Assembly: GCF_013177315.1 (NCBI RefSeq)
Contig: NZ_CP053661.1
Coordinates: forward strand, 248,001 to 312,000
Reading direction: 5' to 3'
Origin: Thermoleptolyngbya sichuanensis A183
Lineage (GTDB): Bacteria > Cyanobacteriota > Cyanobacteriia > Elainellales > Elainellaceae
DNA: 64,000 nt
This document shows, piece by piece, positions 26,357-35,342 of the stretch. The position numbers were made by a program, and so were the translations under genes. A model generated the notes under the pieces. It made no database searches and had not been told where the DNA came from. It worked only from the letters and a program-made list of their open reading frames with translations. Within the stretch, counting starts at the first letter, position 1, and each line of letters starts with the position of its first letter.

Positions 26357-27910
26357 GCGGTCGAGCAGTCGTTGCAGAGCGGGGTAATCTACCTTGGCGT
26401 TGTGGCGCTTGTCTACCGGAATCTGACAGAGGTGGAACTGGTGAATTTGGGCCCAGGCCAGTGCCGTTTGCAAGTCCTGTAGCGCGGGCGATCGCGCTGC
26501 TTTGGGAAAATGCTCTGCCCATTCTATTAGTAGCACCCGCCGACCCCGATGCGCCACCAGCGCCGATCGATGAATGCCTTGTTGTGCCTGGGCTGCCGCT
26601 TCTACTGCAAAGGGATAAATCGTGCCCCAGGTGTCCGTCAGCTTGGCACTGCATCGCCCCAACAGCCATAGCCGACCCTGCTCGTCCAAATAGCCCGCAT
26701 CGCCCGTGCGGTGCCAGGGAACGCCGTCTACTCGAAACTTGGTTTCCGCGTCGCCCTGGCCGTGCAAATATCCAGGCAGCACATGGTCGCCGCTGACGAC
26801 AATTTCGCCGACTGTGCCTGCTGGCAGGGTTTGGGCGTGCAGTTCGGCAGTGGTCAGGGTCGGTATAGGCTGGCCCCAGCGATCGCCCAAAATTCGCAGC
26901 GCAATTTCCGGCACCGGATAGCCCGCCAACAGCCCCTTTCCCTGGGTCATGCGGGCTAGGTCGTTGGGCTGAATCTCATGATAGGCAACGTGGGCAATGG
27001 GTTCCGCTTCGGTGGAGCCATAGACGGCGGTGACTTCGGCCTGGGGGGCGATCGCCGCTAGCCGTTGCAGCAGCCCCGGAAACACTGGCGCACCGCCCGT
27101 AAAAATACGGCGGAATTCGGGCAGCGTCTGCCCCGTCGCCTCGCATTCCGTCGCCAATCGCCCCAACAGCGCCGGAGACGCAGCCGTACTCGTTGGTCGG
27201 TAGCGTCGGATATCCCGCAGCAGCCGTCTGGCGTTGACCTTGCCGGGATAGCGCAAGTCTACATTGGGCAGCAGACTGGCGACACCGGACGCGAGGTTTG
27301 CCAGCACGAAAATGGGCAGCGTTGATAAATCGATCTCGCCTGGAGCCAGGTGCAGGCTGTGGGCCAGGGCGCGGTGCTGGGCCAGCAGAAAGCCGTGGGT
27401 GCGGAGGGCGGCTTTGGGCTGGCCCGTGCTGCCGCTGGTGAAGGTGAGCAGGGCAGGGGTGGCAGCGGGAAGCGCGGGCGGGGAGGCAGGATCTAGCGGG
27501 GCCGTGGCAGAAAAGAGGCGGTGAGTTGAGAACTTTAGGGGAATGCGGCGGAGGGCAGCAGATTTTAGCTGGAGCAGGTGTGCTTTGGGCGTGGCGATCA
27601 GGGCGCGGGGCGGGTGCAAGGTGCAGCAGCGTTCTAGGTGGTCGAGTCCGGCGGCAGGGTCGATGAACTGGGCGATCGCCCCCAGCCGAAACAGCGCCAG
27701 CAGCACCGCATACAGCCTCGCCGACACAGGCACCAGCACCAGCGCCGCCTCGCCTGCCTGCAACCCTGCCCGCTGCAACTGCTCCGCAATCTGCACCGAC
27801 TGTCGCTCTAGCACTGCAAAAGACACTGTTTCCCGCGTCTTCCCGTCGATAATCGCGGGCGCATCGGGACGTTCGGCAGCCTGTTGATGGAGCAGGAGGG
27901 CGATCGCCAT
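26351..27910 (-). CDS. AMP-forming acyl-adenylating enzyme (ANL superfamily, OleC-like)
   Basis: This acyl/aryl-CoA synthetase-type enzyme shows the P-loop motif LLTFTSGSTGQPKAALRTHG, the A5-like motif TAVYGSTEAEPIAHV, the A7/A8 region WHRTGDAGYLDEQGRLWLLGR, and a final Lys (DKRHNAKVDY) that would be the adenylation lysine. The segment LSTLPIFVLANLASGVASLL PNVD resembles OleC-type beta-lactone synthetases and related ligases more than acetyl-CoA synthetase. No ole or thioesterase gene is adjacent. The substrate is unknown. ATG 27910 gives 519 residues, a normal size. Confidence 0.85.
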   Translation of the reverse strand: MAIALLLHQQAAERPDAPAIIDGKTRETVSFAVLERQSVQIAEQLQRAGLQAGEAALVLVPVSARLYAVLLALFRLGAIAQFIDPAAGLDHLERCCTLHPPRALIATPKAHLLQLKSAALRRIPLKFSTHRLFSATAPLDPASPPALPAATPALLTFTSGSTGQPKAALRTHGFLLAQHRALAHSLHLAPGEIDLSTLPIFVLANLASGVASLLPNVDLRYPGKVNARRLLRDIRRYRPTSTAASPALLGRLATECEATGQTLPEFRRIFTGGAPVFPGLLQRLAAIAPQAEVTAVYGSTEAEPIAHVAYHEIQPNDLARMTQGKGLLAGYPVPEIALRILGDRWGQPIPTLTTAELHAQTLPAGTVGEIVVSGDHVLPGYLHGQGDAETKFRVDGVPWHRTGDAGYLDEQGRLWLLGRCSAKLTDTWGTIYPFAVEAAAQAQQGIHRSALVAHRGRRVLLIEWAEHFPKAARSPALQDLQTALAWAQIHQFHLCQIPVDKRHNAKVDYPALQRLLDRL

Positions 27911-28428
27911 TTGGAAGGTGTTAGAGCGTCAGCGTCTAGAGCTGGATATCAGATCATTTTGAGATAAGGCTACACCTTGAGCAGCCCCCTTCATCAAGAG
28001 AACCTTCTGAACGCCAACCCAAACAGCTCAGATTCAGGCCCAGGCACGAGCGATCGCCCTTTATCTCCCAACACCACAACTTCTCGGCGATCGCCCTTCA
28101 TTTCACAGCACCGACATCTTTGGGCGATCGCCCTTCATCTGGCAGCACCGACACCTTTGGGCGATCGCCCCCCCAGATACTTTTGGGGCATTGCACACTG
28201 ACCGAAGTCTATCGCTACTCCACCTCTGCGGCCGACCCGAAAGCGGCTGGGAGTGTGCAGCTTGACCCAGACCTCGAAGAACTGAACCTTCGCAATTTGG
28301 GGGGCGAATCGCTGACCCCCACCGGAAGCTGACAGAACCAGGGCGCTGAGGGCTAACAATATTATTAGACGGAAAGTTTCTGGATAACTGCCCATCTGGG
28401 GGTGTTATACGGAAACCGTCGGGTTATT
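27911..28428. other. Intergenic region with HIP1-containing tandem repeats
   Basis: Between 28050 and 28172 there are three to four imperfect units of about 36 bases, each with GCGATCGCCC followed by TTCATCTxxCAGCACCGACA. A short frame (ending VQLDPDLEELNLRNLGGES at about 28332) looks protein-like but has no clear start, so I do not call it. A copy of a GTTATACGGAAA repeat at 28404-28424 abuts the insertion sequence. Confidence 0.6.
28050..28172. repeat. HIP1-bearing tandem repeats
   Basis: Imperfect units carrying GGGCGATCGCCCTTCATCT and CAGCACCGACAxCTTTG occur in direct order. Each unit contains a HIP1 octamer, which makes the spacing of HIP1 unusually regular here. Confidence 0.75.
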
Positions 28429-29945
28429 CTTTAGTTTGGACTAATGGTGAAGAGGAAGGCAGTCAATGAGAAGCACCGACTGCCGTAAGGTCAATGAAGT
28501 ACAACCAACATTGACCCCATGATTTTCAACGAACTTCAGCAATTTCGCCAAACGTTGTATGCCAGCTTGGGAAACGCCAGAGATGCCCTGTTTGATCTGA
28601 TGGATGCCGTGTTAGTGAGTGCGTGCATCGTGTCGTTTGTGAGGCTATCGCAGAGTCCTGTCTTTCGTCGCCAGTGGTCGAGCACCTATGAAGCGTTGCG
28701 CGATAGCCGCCTACCCCGATCAAAGGTGCTGAAGCTGTTGGTGCAGCAGATACCGACTCAGCAGCAACCGTTGTTGGCAGGTGATGCGAGTCGGTGGAAC
28801 CGTCCTGCTGCCAGGCGTTTGAAAGACCGCACCTTATCAGGCAGAACAGGACATGCCCCGATAGCCGGACAAAACTACAGTACCTTAGCCTGGATTGCTG
28901 AAGACAGGGGCAGTTGGGCATTACCATTGCGGCATGAGCGCATCACCAGCTTTGAAACACCCGCCAGTAAAGCGGCATTCCAACTCAAACAAGTGACTCG
29001 GCAGTTAGCGGTGCGTCCGTTGGCGATCTACGACCGAGGGTACGGCAATGCCAGTTTTGTCAACCAAACGGCAGGGATTGAGGCAGACTTGCTGCTGCGG
29101 GTTACATCCAATCGATGTGTCTATGGCGCGCCCCCAGCGTATCGAGGGCGAGGCGCACCTGCCAAGCATGGACATAAGATGAAACTCAATGACCCTGACA
29201 CTTGGAGTGTCCCGGTCGAAACCGTTGAAGTCGATGATCCCAACTGGGGACGAGTGCGGGTCAGTCGTTGGAGTGCATACCATTTCCGCAAATCCCCCAA
29301 ACGGGCAATGGAAGTGTTGCGCGTGGAGGTGCTGGAGACACAGAGCAGCACGCGACGCTTGGCTCCTTTGTGGTTAGTTTGGCTGGGTGAGCAGATGCCT
29401 CCGTTAGAAACCCTGTGGTTGCACTACCTCCGTCGCTTTGCCATTGAACACTGGTATCGCTTTGCCAAGCAGAGGCTATATTGGACACATCCCCAGTTCA
29501 GTTCTGTATCGGCAACCGAACAGTGGAGCAGCCTGATGCCGTTGCTCAGTTGGCAGTTGTGGTTAGCGCGAAAGGACTGTACTGACCACCCCTTGCCCTG
29601 GCAGGCACCGCAAGAAACGTTGACTCCGGGTCGGGTCGCACAAGCGTTTGCAGGCATTTTGGCAGCGATTGGCACCCCTGCTCCTGCGCCTAAACCTCGT
29701 GGTAAATCGCCAGGACGAGGCAAGGGGCACAAGCCAACTCCTCGTCCCTGCTATCCGATGGTCAAAAAACGAGCCTCGAAACGCAAGACATCCGAACAAT
29801 CCCTGAACAGTCCGGTTGCAACAGCAGCTTAACTGCGAGCAGGATTGTATCCAATTCCTTAAGTTCAACTGTTATGAACGGTTGAGCAGATTCTTTATGG
29901 CATCCTGTTGAGCATTATTGTGATGCCAGTTAGTCCAAACTAAAG
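28429..29945 (+). mobile_element. Insertion sequence, 1,517 bp, copy 1
   Basis: Terminal inverted repeats are CTTTAGTTTGGACTAA and its complement. It carries a single transposase gene. The flanks show GTTATT on both sides, a 6-bp duplication if the element ends are C and G. The same element, with an identical transposase, is present in the opposite orientation at 61193-62709, where a 7-bp duplication is clear. It is inserted in a cluster of short GTTATACGG repeats. Confidence 0.92.
28519..29832 (+). CDS. IS transposase, DDE type
   Basis: The 437-residue transposase has the DDE pattern of the IS4/IS701 clan: Asp in LLAGDASRWNRP, Asp in AIYDRGYGNASF, and Glu in FAIEHWYRFAKQRLYW. The C-terminus is basic and Lys/Arg-rich (KPRGKSPGRGKGHKP), as in DNA-binding tails. 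The protein is identical to the product of 61306-62619. Both copies look intact and could be active. Confidence 0.93.
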   Translation: MIFNELQQFRQTLYASLGNARDALFDLMDAVLVSACIVSFVRLSQSPVFRRQWSSTYEALRDSRLPRSKVLKLLVQQIPTQQQPLLAGDASRWNRPAARRLKDRTLSGRTGHAPIAGQNYSTLAWIAEDRGSWALPLRHERITSFETPASKAAFQLKQVTRQLAVRPLAIYDRGYGNASFVNQTAGIEADLLLRVTSNRCVYGAPPAYRGRGAPAKHGHKMKLNDPDTWSVPVETVEVDDPNWGRVRVSRWSAYHFRKSPKRAMEVLRVEVLETQSSTRRLAPLWLVWLGEQMPPLETLWLHYLRRFAIEHWYRFAKQRLYWTHPQFSSVSATEQWSSLMPLLSWQLWLARKDCTDHPLPWQAPQETLTPGRVAQAFAGILAAIGTPAPAPKPRGKSPGRGKGHKPTPRPCYPMVKKRASKRKTSEQSLNSPVATAA

Positions 29946-30237
29946 GTTATTCCGGATGTTGGGGAATTAAACCGAAACTTGCCGTATAACATCCGCCCCA
30001 GGGCAATTAAACCGACATTTTCCGTATGTTTTCAGAATCACGGCAAAGACCGTGAGGAATTTATACCCGTACACTGAATCGGGGTGGACGAGAGGTACGG
30101 AGTCCGTTGGATGGGTGAGTGCAGGAGAGGGCTTTAGGGGTGTTTGGACGGGTTGAGTTTTGGAGTGGGGATTTTGGATTTTGGAGTGAGGGGATGCCCT
30201 GCTAAAATCCAAAACCCAAAATCCTCCTTATCTGTTC
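29946..30237. other. Intergenic region with GTTATACGG repeats
   Basis: Two inverted copies of the 28404 repeat (about 29969-29993 and 30009-30031; TAAACCGA...CCGTAT) lie just right of the insertion sequence. GATTTTGGATT-type short repeats lie at 30165-30185. No gene is seen. Confidence 0.6.
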
Positions 30238-30534
30238 TTACTCGTTTGCACCAGGATTGCTGCGGATTTCACGATGGAGGTAGCGCAGCACTTCGCCAGG
30301 GCGACCGTCGAGGACGATGCCGTGGGGCGGGAAATCCAGGGCGTGCGTCCACTCGAAGCGTTCGGCATAGCGGAGCAGGTGGAGCCGGTCAATCGCCATC
30401 TGGGCATCTTCAGGGAGGCCAATGATGCAGTGGCGCAGGCGGCGACGGTGGGGCAGTTCGCAGGTGAGCGGGGGCAGCGAAAACTGGGTCGCCTCCGAGC
30501 GTGGGGACGACCAGGTGTATTGAATTGTCAGCAT
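30238..30534 (-). CDS. Conserved cyanobacterial protein of unknown function
   Basis: The 98-residue product has no signal or membrane segment. Segments such as CIIGLPEDAQMAIDRLHLLR, FEWTHALDFPPHGIVLDGRP and GEVLRYLHREI look like a compact alpha/beta protein. A strong AGGAGG site precedes ATG 30534 by about 8 bases, which supports a real gene. I do not recognise a function. Confidence 0.75.
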   Translation of the reverse strand: MLTIQYTWSSPRSEATQFSLPPLTCELPHRRRLRHCIIGLPEDAQMAIDRLHLLRYAERFEWTHALDFPPHGIVLDGRPGEVLRYLHREIRSNPGANE

Positions 30535-30989
30535 TTGGGGTTTCCTCCTGGAAACGAGTGGGGTAGGAAACCCCGAAATGTTGGCCGCCCACGGACGTGA
30601 AGCGCTGGGACAGGGCGGCCTACAATGGACGCAGCCCTGAGACAGGCTAGGACTGTCGAGGGGTCAGGTGTTGGTAGATGTTTGCCGCATCTACCGACAC
30701 CGTAGGTGACTAAACGACCAAAATTTCGGGGGAAAGTGAGCTGCGTCGAAGGGAACCAACGGGCAGCTTGATGGACGATTGTACTGGATGCGATCGCCCC
30801 CGTCAATTGCCCTGATGAGTTGTGCTGGCGACCCTATCCATCGTGCGATCGCCCCTGCTTACGCTAGGGCCCAGGTTTTTCTTATCCCAGAGTCGGTAAA
30901 GATATATTAAGGTATTATATTAAGGTATATTCCAAAACCCAAGCCCCCTCGCGCTAGAACGGCGGAGCAACTAGTTCAGCGCCGGACGA
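30535..30989. other. Intergenic region with a strong hairpin
   Basis: No gene is seen. At 30667-30701 a 14-bp stem with one wobble pair (GGTGTTGGTAGATG / CATCTACCGACACC, 7-base loop TTTGCCG) lies about 135 bases upstream of the 30534 gene start. It could be a regulatory leader structure or an element remnant. Confidence 0.55.
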
Positions 30990-31622
30990 TTACACGTTGG
31001 CGTAGGGCAGCAAGACGATGTGGCGATCGCGATCGATCAAGAGCCAGCCCTCTTCCCGCAGTTGGCTGATCAGGCGCGTAACTGTGACGCGAGTCGTGCC
31101 AATGGCGTTGGCAAGCTGCTGATGGGTCAGGCGGACGCTCAGGCGGGTTCCCTCCGGAGTAGGCTGTCCCACTTCCCGCTTTAGCAGCACCAGCAAATGC
31201 CGCAGCCGATCTTCGACTCGACGATAGCCCACCATTGCCAGCACGGCCTCCGTTTGCCGCAGCCGCCGCGCCATGTGTTGAAAAATGCCCTGCGCCAGCA
31301 TAGGAGACTGTTCCACTTCCGACCAAGTGAGGCGCATTAAGTCTACATCCGACAGCGCGGTGGCGTGATAGGGACGAATCAGCGTCAGCGGCAGCCCAAA
31401 CGGCATCGAAGCGGAAGCCAGCCCCAGCAGCGCCTCGTCCCCTGTGTCATAAAACGTACCCAACTGCACTACGCCCCGGCAAACCACCCAGACTTCATGT
31501 GGCGTGAGCGGGATGTCTTGCCCTGCGCGGAAGGACTGCAAGCTTCTGCCCTGATAAAGTTTCTCCAACAACAAGCGCAAGTCTGACTGGCTGGGAACTT
31601 CCAGGGCGAATGACTGAAGCAT
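30990..31622 (-). CDS. Crp/Fnr-family transcription regulator
   Basis: The product has a beta-roll sensor (WVVCRGVVQLGTFYDTGDEA, LLGLASASMPFGLPL) and a C-terminal winged HTH (RLTHQQLANAIGTTRVTVTRL ISQLREEGW). It resembles cyanobacterial Crp-type regulators other than NtcA; the NtcA signature for 2-oxoglutarate is not evident. ATG 31622 has AAGGGAG about 7 bases upstream, while the frame extends 11 codons further. The HTH is very like that of the 24040-24594 regulator (GTTRVTVTRL in both). Confidence 0.9.
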   Translation of the reverse strand: MLQSFALEVPSQSDLRLLLEKLYQGRSLQSFRAGQDIPLTPHEVWVVCRGVVQLGTFYDTGDEALLGLASASMPFGLPLTLIRPYHATALSDVDLMRLTWSEVEQSPMLAQGIFQHMARRLRQTEAVLAMVGYRRVEDRLRHLLVLLKREVGQPTPEGTRLSVRLTHQQLANAIGTTRVTVTRLISQLREEGWLLIDRDRHIVLLPYANV

Positions 31623-32141
31623 ATTGAACTCCCTTGTGTGAGCGTGCCCTCTCAATCTAGAATCTGGACCTAAAGACAGGGTAATTCTCTGGTTTAGAGA
31701 AGGTTAAGATCCCGTATGCTCACGGATACGCAATCATTTGCAAATTTACGCAAGAATTCACGGATTTACCCATAGATCCATCTATAAAAATGCTGTTTAG
31801 AATTGTGCTGGCTGCCCGGAAGTAGCCTTTTTAGTAAAGCAGTTGAGGATACATGTTCAAGATCCCTACGCCTCAGTTGCGCTATGCGTGTTTTCAAACC
31901 CTTTGCTCCCCCCTTTAGCCCCCTTAAAGATCCCCTCTAGCCCCCCTTAAAAAAGGGGGGAACCGAGCCGAGCCGCTCCGGAGGTTCCCCTTAACAAGGG
32001 GGATTTAGGGGGATCGACTCAAGGCAGTCAACGACCTAGAAAGTTTTAAGACATTGCCTAGGAATGAGAATGCTAGAGGCTCTGCAAATGCTCGACAGGC
32101 AATCCAAAATCGCAAATCTAAAATCTAAAACCCACATCACT
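31623..32141. other. Intergenic region with a MITE-like element
   Basis: The first 200 bases are the AT-richer leader of the Crp gene, with a small hairpin around TTCTCTGG/TTTAGAGAA. The rest contains the type A element at 31886-32060. No gene is seen. Confidence 0.65.
31886..32060. repeat. MITE-like repeat, type A, copy 2
   Basis: The element starts GCGTGTTTTCAAACCC and ends AAGTTTTAAGACATTGCC, with the core GATCCCCTCTAGCCCCCCTT ... GGGGGATTTAGGGGGATCGA between. The right end (GGCAGTCAACGACCTAGAAA) is almost identical to that of the 35819-35970 copy. Confidence 0.8.
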
Positions 32142-33479
32142 TTATGCTTTCTGGGAACCCGTTTCAACGGACAGCAGGCTAGTGCTGCGAACCCAATCGA
32201 CAAACTGGCGGGCCGTGCGGCCCGATCGCCCATTTTGCTGGGTTGCCCATTGGAGGGCTTGAAATTCCAGCGTTTTGGGGTCGAGCGGGAGGTCATTTTG
32301 GCGGGCAAGATGGCGCACAATTTCTAAGTAGGTGTCCTGGTCGGCGGGTTCAAAGGTGAGCGTCAGCCCAAAGCGATCGCCAAAGGACAGCTTTTCTTGC
32401 ACCGTGTCCCAACTGTAGATTTCGTCGGCATCGCTGGGACGGGGGCGATCGCCAAAAAACTCGCGGATCAGGTGGCGACGGTTGGAGGTGGCGTAGACCA
32501 CGACATTGGGCGATCGCGCGACTACGCTGCCCTCTAGCACGACCTTTAGCGCCTTGAAGGCTTCGTCATCTTCTTCAAAAGATAGGTCATCAACGAAGAG
32601 AATAAACGCCTGCGGCACATCGCGCAGCAGCGGCAAAATGTCCGGCAAGTTCGCCAGTTCTGCCTTGCTGACTTCGATGAGTCGCAAGCCGCGATCGCCA
32701 TACTGATTCAGCAGCGCCTTCACCAGCGACGACTTGCCCGTGCCCCGGCTGCCATAGAGCAACACGTTCAGCGCCGGAGCGCCTGCTAGCAGCGCCTCAG
32801 TATTTTGCAAAAGCTGCTGTTTTTGCCGCTCATAGCCCACCAGCGCATTGAGCGAAATCGGGTCGGGATGGGGGATGCCCTCTAGCCGACCACCTTGCCA
32901 GCGAAAGGCACGATAGCGGGCATAGTCGCCCACGCCCGCGCTGCGGTAGTGTTGCGCCAAATCGGGCAATAGGCTAGCCCAATCGGCGGCGGCTTGAAAC
33001 TGGGCGCGAATGGTTTGGGTTTGCGGGCTGGCGGATGCTTTGGGGTCGTCGGCTGCGCCCCAACTGACGGGCGGCAGGGACAGCCCTGCGGCGATCGCCA
33101 GCCATTGCCCCAGGCGATCGCCCGTGCAGGTGGTATAAAGCGCCTGGAGCGATCGCAGGTCGGCGGCGGCGGCGGCCACTAGGGGTTGCGGCAGGTCGCT
33201 TAGGTCGGTTCGCTGAGTCGCCTGGGTAAAGGGGTTGTCGTCTAGCAAAATCTGATCCAGCAGGTGCGATTGCCAGCTTTGCTGACGAGTCGCCAGCGTA
33301 TAAAACCAGTCGCCATAGGCCCTCAGGAGGTCTACCCGGTCGGCGGGCGATCGCCCCAGCGCCGCCAACAGCCGCAGCAACGCCTGCCCTGGCTCTTGCC
33401 GCAGCACCGATGGGTAAACCAGCAGCGAGGCGGCCTGCTGATGGAGGAGGTGAATTTGCTTTAAAACCTGGGCATCCAT
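32142..33479 (-). CDS. DUF815-family AAA ATPase
   Basis: The C-terminal half is a P-loop ATPase: Walker A GSRGTGKSSLVKALLNQYGD, Walker B AFILFVDDLSFEEDDEAFKA, sensor-like VVYATSNRRHLIREF. The N-terminal half (about 200 residues) is Ala/Leu/Gln-rich and helical. The DUF815 family lacks a settled function; AAA-type remodelling is possible. The 445-residue length is normal. It stands alone between repeat-rich gaps. Confidence 0.88.
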   Translation of the reverse strand: MDAQVLKQIHLLHQQAASLLVYPSVLRQEPGQALLRLLAALGRSPADRVDLLRAYGDWFYTLATRQQSWQSHLLDQILLDDNPFTQATQRTDLSDLPQPLVAAAAADLRSLQALYTTCTGDRLGQWLAIAAGLSLPPVSWGAADDPKASASPQTQTIRAQFQAAADWASLLPDLAQHYRSAGVGDYARYRAFRWQGGRLEGIPHPDPISLNALVGYERQKQQLLQNTEALLAGAPALNVLLYGSRGTGKSSLVKALLNQYGDRGLRLIEVSKAELANLPDILPLLRDVPQAFILFVDDLSFEEDDEAFKALKVVLEGSVVARSPNVVVYATSNRRHLIREFFGDRPRPSDADEIYSWDTVQEKLSFGDRFGLTLTFEPADQDTYLEIVRHLARQNDLPLDPKTLEFQALQWATQQNGRSGRTARQFVDWVRSTSLLSVETGSQKA

Positions 33480-33797
33480 GCGGCGATCGCGCGTTTGAGA
33501 AAACGGATTTCGGGTCAGGGGTCAGGGGTCAAAGCGAGGAATCCTGCACTTTAATCCTGCACTTTATTCTTTATTAGGATAGGTTTTACAGGATATGCGA
33601 GCGCTGGGGAAATGCATCAACGCCCGACGGAGCGAGTGCGTTGCGGCTACACCCAGCAGCACCCTACAATACAGCCGACTTGCTACAGCCTATCTATAAT
33701 TGCTAGAGCCTATTTGCTACAGCCTATTTGCTACAGCCTATTTGATGCCGGTTGATGCCGTTCAGCACAAGGCGGCTGCCCCCCAAACCCTGAATCC
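33480..33797. other. Intergenic region with tandem repeats
   Basis: No gene is seen. At 33680-33741 there are four units based on TTGCTACAGCCTAT (14 bases), the first with a six-base extension. It separates two minus-strand genes. Confidence 0.7.
33680..33741. repeat. 14-bp tandem repeats
   Basis: Four units of TTGCTACAGCCTAT; the last two are identical, the second has one mismatch, and the first carries extra bases (CTATAA). Confidence 0.85.
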
Positions 33798-34751
33798 CTA
33801 GCCCTCTTTCTCGTCCACCATCGACAACATGCCTTGCAGCGCGGCGGGGATGCTCTTGGGGTCCATGAACATCACCTTGCTGCTGTCGCTCTTGCCGATG
33901 GTGTTGCCCATATCGAGATAGCCCAGCGCCAGCAGAACCTGTCCCGCTTCCATCGCGCGGGGGTCGTTTTTCAAGGCTTGCGTGACGATGCCGATGGCTT
34001 CGGCGGTGGCCTGAGCCTTTAGCACGGCGGCCTGGCGCTCGGCCTGGGCCTTCAGCACAGCCGCTTTTTGGTCGGCTTCGGCTCGCAGCACGACGGCTTT
34101 CTGGTTTGCCTCTGCTTCAAGAACCTGCGCGTCCGCCTTGCCTCGGGCAGTGTTCACGGCTGCTTCTCGATCGCCCTCCGAGGTCAAAATCGCCGCCCGC
34201 TTGCGTCGCTCAGCGGACATTTGCAGTTCCATCGACTCTTGCACCGCTTTCGACGGCACGATGTCGCGCAGTTCCACGCGAGTCACCTTCACACCCCAAG
34301 GGTCGGTGGCGGTGTCTAGCTCTCGCAGCAGGATTTCATTAATCTGCGATCGCGCGGTAAAGGTTTCGTCTAGCTCCAGCTTGCCCATCTCGGCGCGAAT
34401 CTGGGTTAGCACCAGGTTCACCATTGCCGCCTGGAGATTTTGCACCTTGTAATAGGCCTTTTCCATGTCCACAATCCGCCAATAGACCACCGCATCCACC
34501 GTAATCGAAACGTTGTCCTTGGTAATCGACGGCTGGGGCGGAACATCCAGCACCTTTTCCCGAATCGTTTCCTGAAACGCGATGCGATCGGCAAAGGGCA
34601 GGATAAAGTTCAAACCGGGCTTCAGCTTTTTGTTGTAGCTGCCGAGGCGTTCGACCAGGGCTTCGTTCCCCTGGTTCACAATTTTGACAGAGCTAGACAG
34701 CCCAGCCGTACCCAACACCAGCGCAATCAGAGCGGCGAAAAAACTTTCCAT
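33798..34751 (-). CDS. SPFH/Band 7 membrane protein (QmcA/HflC-like)
   Basis: One N-terminal span ([19 protein letters not shown]) is followed by an SPFH domain ([40 protein letters not shown]) and a long Ala/Glu/Lys coiled coil with repeats of [20 protein letters not shown]. Such proteins form large membrane-bound rings that organise microdomains or modulate FtsH proteolysis. ATG 34751 has GGAGG 7 bases upstream. The NfeD gene upstream on the same strand is the usual partner of SPFH proteins. Confidence 0.93.
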   Translation of the reverse strand: MESFFAALIALVLGTAGLSSSVKIVNQGNEALVERLGSYNKKLKPGLNFILPFADRIAFQETIREKVLDVPPQPSITKDNVSITVDAVVYWRIVDMEKAYYKVQNLQAAMVNLVLTQIRAEMGKLELDETFTARSQINEILLRELDTATDPWGVKVTRVELRDIVPSKAVQESMELQMSAERRKRAAILTSEGDREAAVNTARGKADAQVLEAEANQKAVVLRAEADQKAAVLKAQAERQAAVLKAQATAEAIGIVTQALKNDPRAMEAGQVLLALGYLDMGNTIGKSDSSKVMFMDPKSIPAALQGMLSMVDEKEG

Positions 34752-34827
34752 GCAAAACCTCCAAAATCCAATGTGAATCTGATGTGAATCCAAATGTGAT
34801 TAGAGAAACCAATCCGCGGCTTACCCG

Positions 34828-34899
34828 CAGCGATTCATCCGCAGCGACTTGCCCTCAGCGATTTATCCTCAAGCGACTTGCCCTCAAGCGACTTGCCCA
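34828..34899. repeat. Short tandem repeats (AGCGACTTGCCCTCA type)
   Basis: About four imperfect 15-18-base units occupy most of the gap between the NfeD and SPFH genes. Confidence 0.65.
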
Positions 34900-34910
34900 A
34901 TGACTTGACC

Positions 34911-35342
34911 TCATTGGCGCACCAGATGCTCTGGCAACACGATGAGCGTCGTGCCCCGACGCTCCACCACCACCACTTTTTGATCGGCGGCGATCGCCAG
35001 ATTTTCGTCCTCACACCGGGCCTGCCAGGAGTTGCCTTCGTAGATCACCCGCCCCGTTTCGCCAGGGGGAATCGAGGTCAGCGTCCGCGCTTCGTGAGAA
35101 TCTTCGATCAAGCGCGATCGCCGCTGCGGGATGAATCGGCGCGACAGCACCACCAGCAACACCGACAGCACCAGCCAGAGAATTACCTGAAGGCTAACCT
35201 GCGGCACCGACAGCGCCACAAAGGCAACAATCAGCGCACTAATTCCCATCACAAATTCCACGAACGCGGTCGGCAGGACGACCTCCATCATGCAGAGGAC
35301 GATGCCTGCAATTAGCCAAATCACGCTAGGACTCATGGTCAT
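34911..35342 (-). CDS. NfeD-family membrane protein
   Basis: Membrane spans near residues 6-55 (IWLIAGIVLCMMEVVLPTAF, VEFVMGISALIVAFVALSV) and 60-85 precede a soluble OB-fold NfeD domain (TGRVIYEGNSWQARCEDENL, VVVVERRGTTLIVLP). NfeD proteins associate with SPFH proteins, and here the SPFH gene follows after about 160 bases, so a shared operon is likely. ATG 35342 is used; a second ATG lies two codons in. Confidence 0.92.
   Translation of the reverse strand: MTMSPSVIWLIAGIVLCMMEVVLPTAFVEFVMGISALIVAFVALSVPQVSLQVILWLVLSVLLVVLSRRFIPQRRSRLIEDSHEARTLTSIPPGETGRVIYEGNSWQARCEDENLAIAADQKVVVVERRGTTLIVLPEHLVRQ

Noticed and set aside
28050-28172. Regularly spaced repeats considered as a CRISPR array
   Set aside because: The units are imperfect, consist mainly of HIP1 sites, and the intervals are themselves repeated; no cas genes are present.
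28135-28395. Minus-strand frame starting with a signal-like stretch (LIILLALSALVLSASGGG)
   Set aside because: It runs through HIP1 tandem repeats at its 3' end and lacks a good start; evidence is too weak to call a gene.
31734-31753. Possible NtcA box (GTA-N-TAC) before the Crp gene
   Set aside because: The spacing between GTA and TAC is 10, not the 8 of the NtcA consensus.
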